Origin: DATEKX01 sp963726785 | GTDB taxonomy: Bacteria; Acidobacteriota; Blastocatellia; UBA7656 | Direction of reading: 5' to 3' | Length of the DNA: 64,000 nucleotides | Assembly (NCBI GenBank): GCA_963726785.1 | Contig: CAVSDJ010000010.1 | Coordinates: forward strand, 248,001 to 312,000 | Part shown: positions 63,715 through 64,000 of the stretch, piece after piece | Position numbering within the stretch: the stretch's first letter is position 1 | Layout: the number at the start of each line of letters is the position of its first letter | Made by a program: the position numbers and the translations under genes | Notes under the pieces: generated by a model | Databases searched by the model: none | What the model saw: the letters and a program-made list of their open reading frames with translations, nothing else | Told to the model about the DNA's origin: nothing

Positions 63715-64000
63715 ATGCTTAGGCTTAGAGGAAGACTGATTCAAGCCGCTTTACTTCTTATAGTTTGCTCTATGCTGGCCGTGAGCCAGCAACCCTTACC
63801 GAGTAGAAGACCTCTTACGCAGGAAGAAGTCCAACGAGTTTTGTCCAATGACGGTGACGATTATAAGGTCAAGCTCATGCAAGCTCAAGGTTATGCTGGC
63901 AATCTCACTAAGTCGCAGTTGGCTACCTTTCGACAGAGGGGCATAGGGGAAATGGATTTGATGATGTACTACGACGAATTCGGGATAACGCCTGAAGAGA
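63715..64000 (+). CDS. Secreted protein of unknown function (3' end outside window)
   Basis: The open frame from the ATG at 63715 runs to the right edge (95 codons). CCGGAGGTG at 63701-63709 is a strong ribosome-binding site. Residues ~1-24 form a signal peptide (LIQAALLLIVCSMLAVS), cleavage near SQQ. The visible mature part is charged and helical (LTQEEVQRVLSNDGDDYKVK, RQRGIGEMDLMMYYDEFG). I recognise no family. The gap between npdG and this gene holds nothing else that I can support. Confidence 0.7.
   Translation, partial: MLRLRGRLIQAALLLIVCSMLAVSQQPLPSRRPLTQEEVQRVLSNDGDDYKVKLMQAQGYAGNLTKSQLATFRQRGIGEMDLMMYYDEFGITPEE

Overview
The window looks like a chromosomal piece of an Acidobacteriota genome, probably Blastocatellia-like (inference from gene content, not from a marker gene). 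Pointers are membrane-bound winged-helix/TolB-like/TPR regulators, an alternative-complex-III-type redox operon, a split proton-translocating transhydrogenase, an F420:NADP oxidoreductase, many secreted S8 peptidases, TPR and WD40 proteins, and families of short palindromic intergenic repeats. No rRNA, tRNA, CRISPR array, prophage or intact insertion sequence was recognised.

Layout. 1-3.8 kb: two paralogous ToxR/CadC-like regulators on the minus strand, the first cut by the window edge. 4.0-10.8 kb: six plus-strand genes for exported proteins (Ig-like domains, a paralogous pair of small secreted proteins, a large outer-membrane-barrel candidate with a Pro/Glu/Lys/Gln linker). The regulators and the exported genes are divergently placed. 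10.8-16.4 kb (minus): pentaheme cytochrome, MopB, 4Fe-4S, NrfD and ActD-like subunits of a quinol oxidoreductase. 16.8-22.0 kb: a two-gene TIR / nSTAND-WD40 module, the best candidate for a conflict or defence system. 22.1-27.0 kb (minus): serine hydrolase, TonB-like protein and SpoIID/SPOR protein. 27.2-31.1 kb: TrmH methyltransferase, APC permease with a USP-like tail, YqeY. 31.4-33.9 kb: an unknown Cys-rich protein and a larB-unknown-cupin operon. 34.2-38.0 kb: CBS protein and pntA1-pntA2-pntB. 38.0-40.1 kb: two tandem transglutaminase-like proteins. 40.4-44.4 kb: a 33-repeat TPR protein. 44.5-60.2 kb: Uma2, LolA-like, S8 peptidases, DUF885, a sigma-54 activator, an XRE/ImmA regulator, a YjdF-like membrane protein, an EEP nuclease, an alpha/beta hydrolase and a receiver protein. 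60.4-64 kb: a third S8 peptidase, a tiny ORF, npdG and the start of a secreted protein.

A striking pattern is quality-related. From 38.1 to 60.5 kb most genes can only be read through after single-base corrections (about 26 frameshifts, mostly one extra base, often in short homopolymers). The first 38 kb and the last 3.5 kb have none that I can find. I give those genes their reconstructed spans and mark where the frame changes. Sequencing or assembly error is my preferred explanation, but real gene decay is not excluded.
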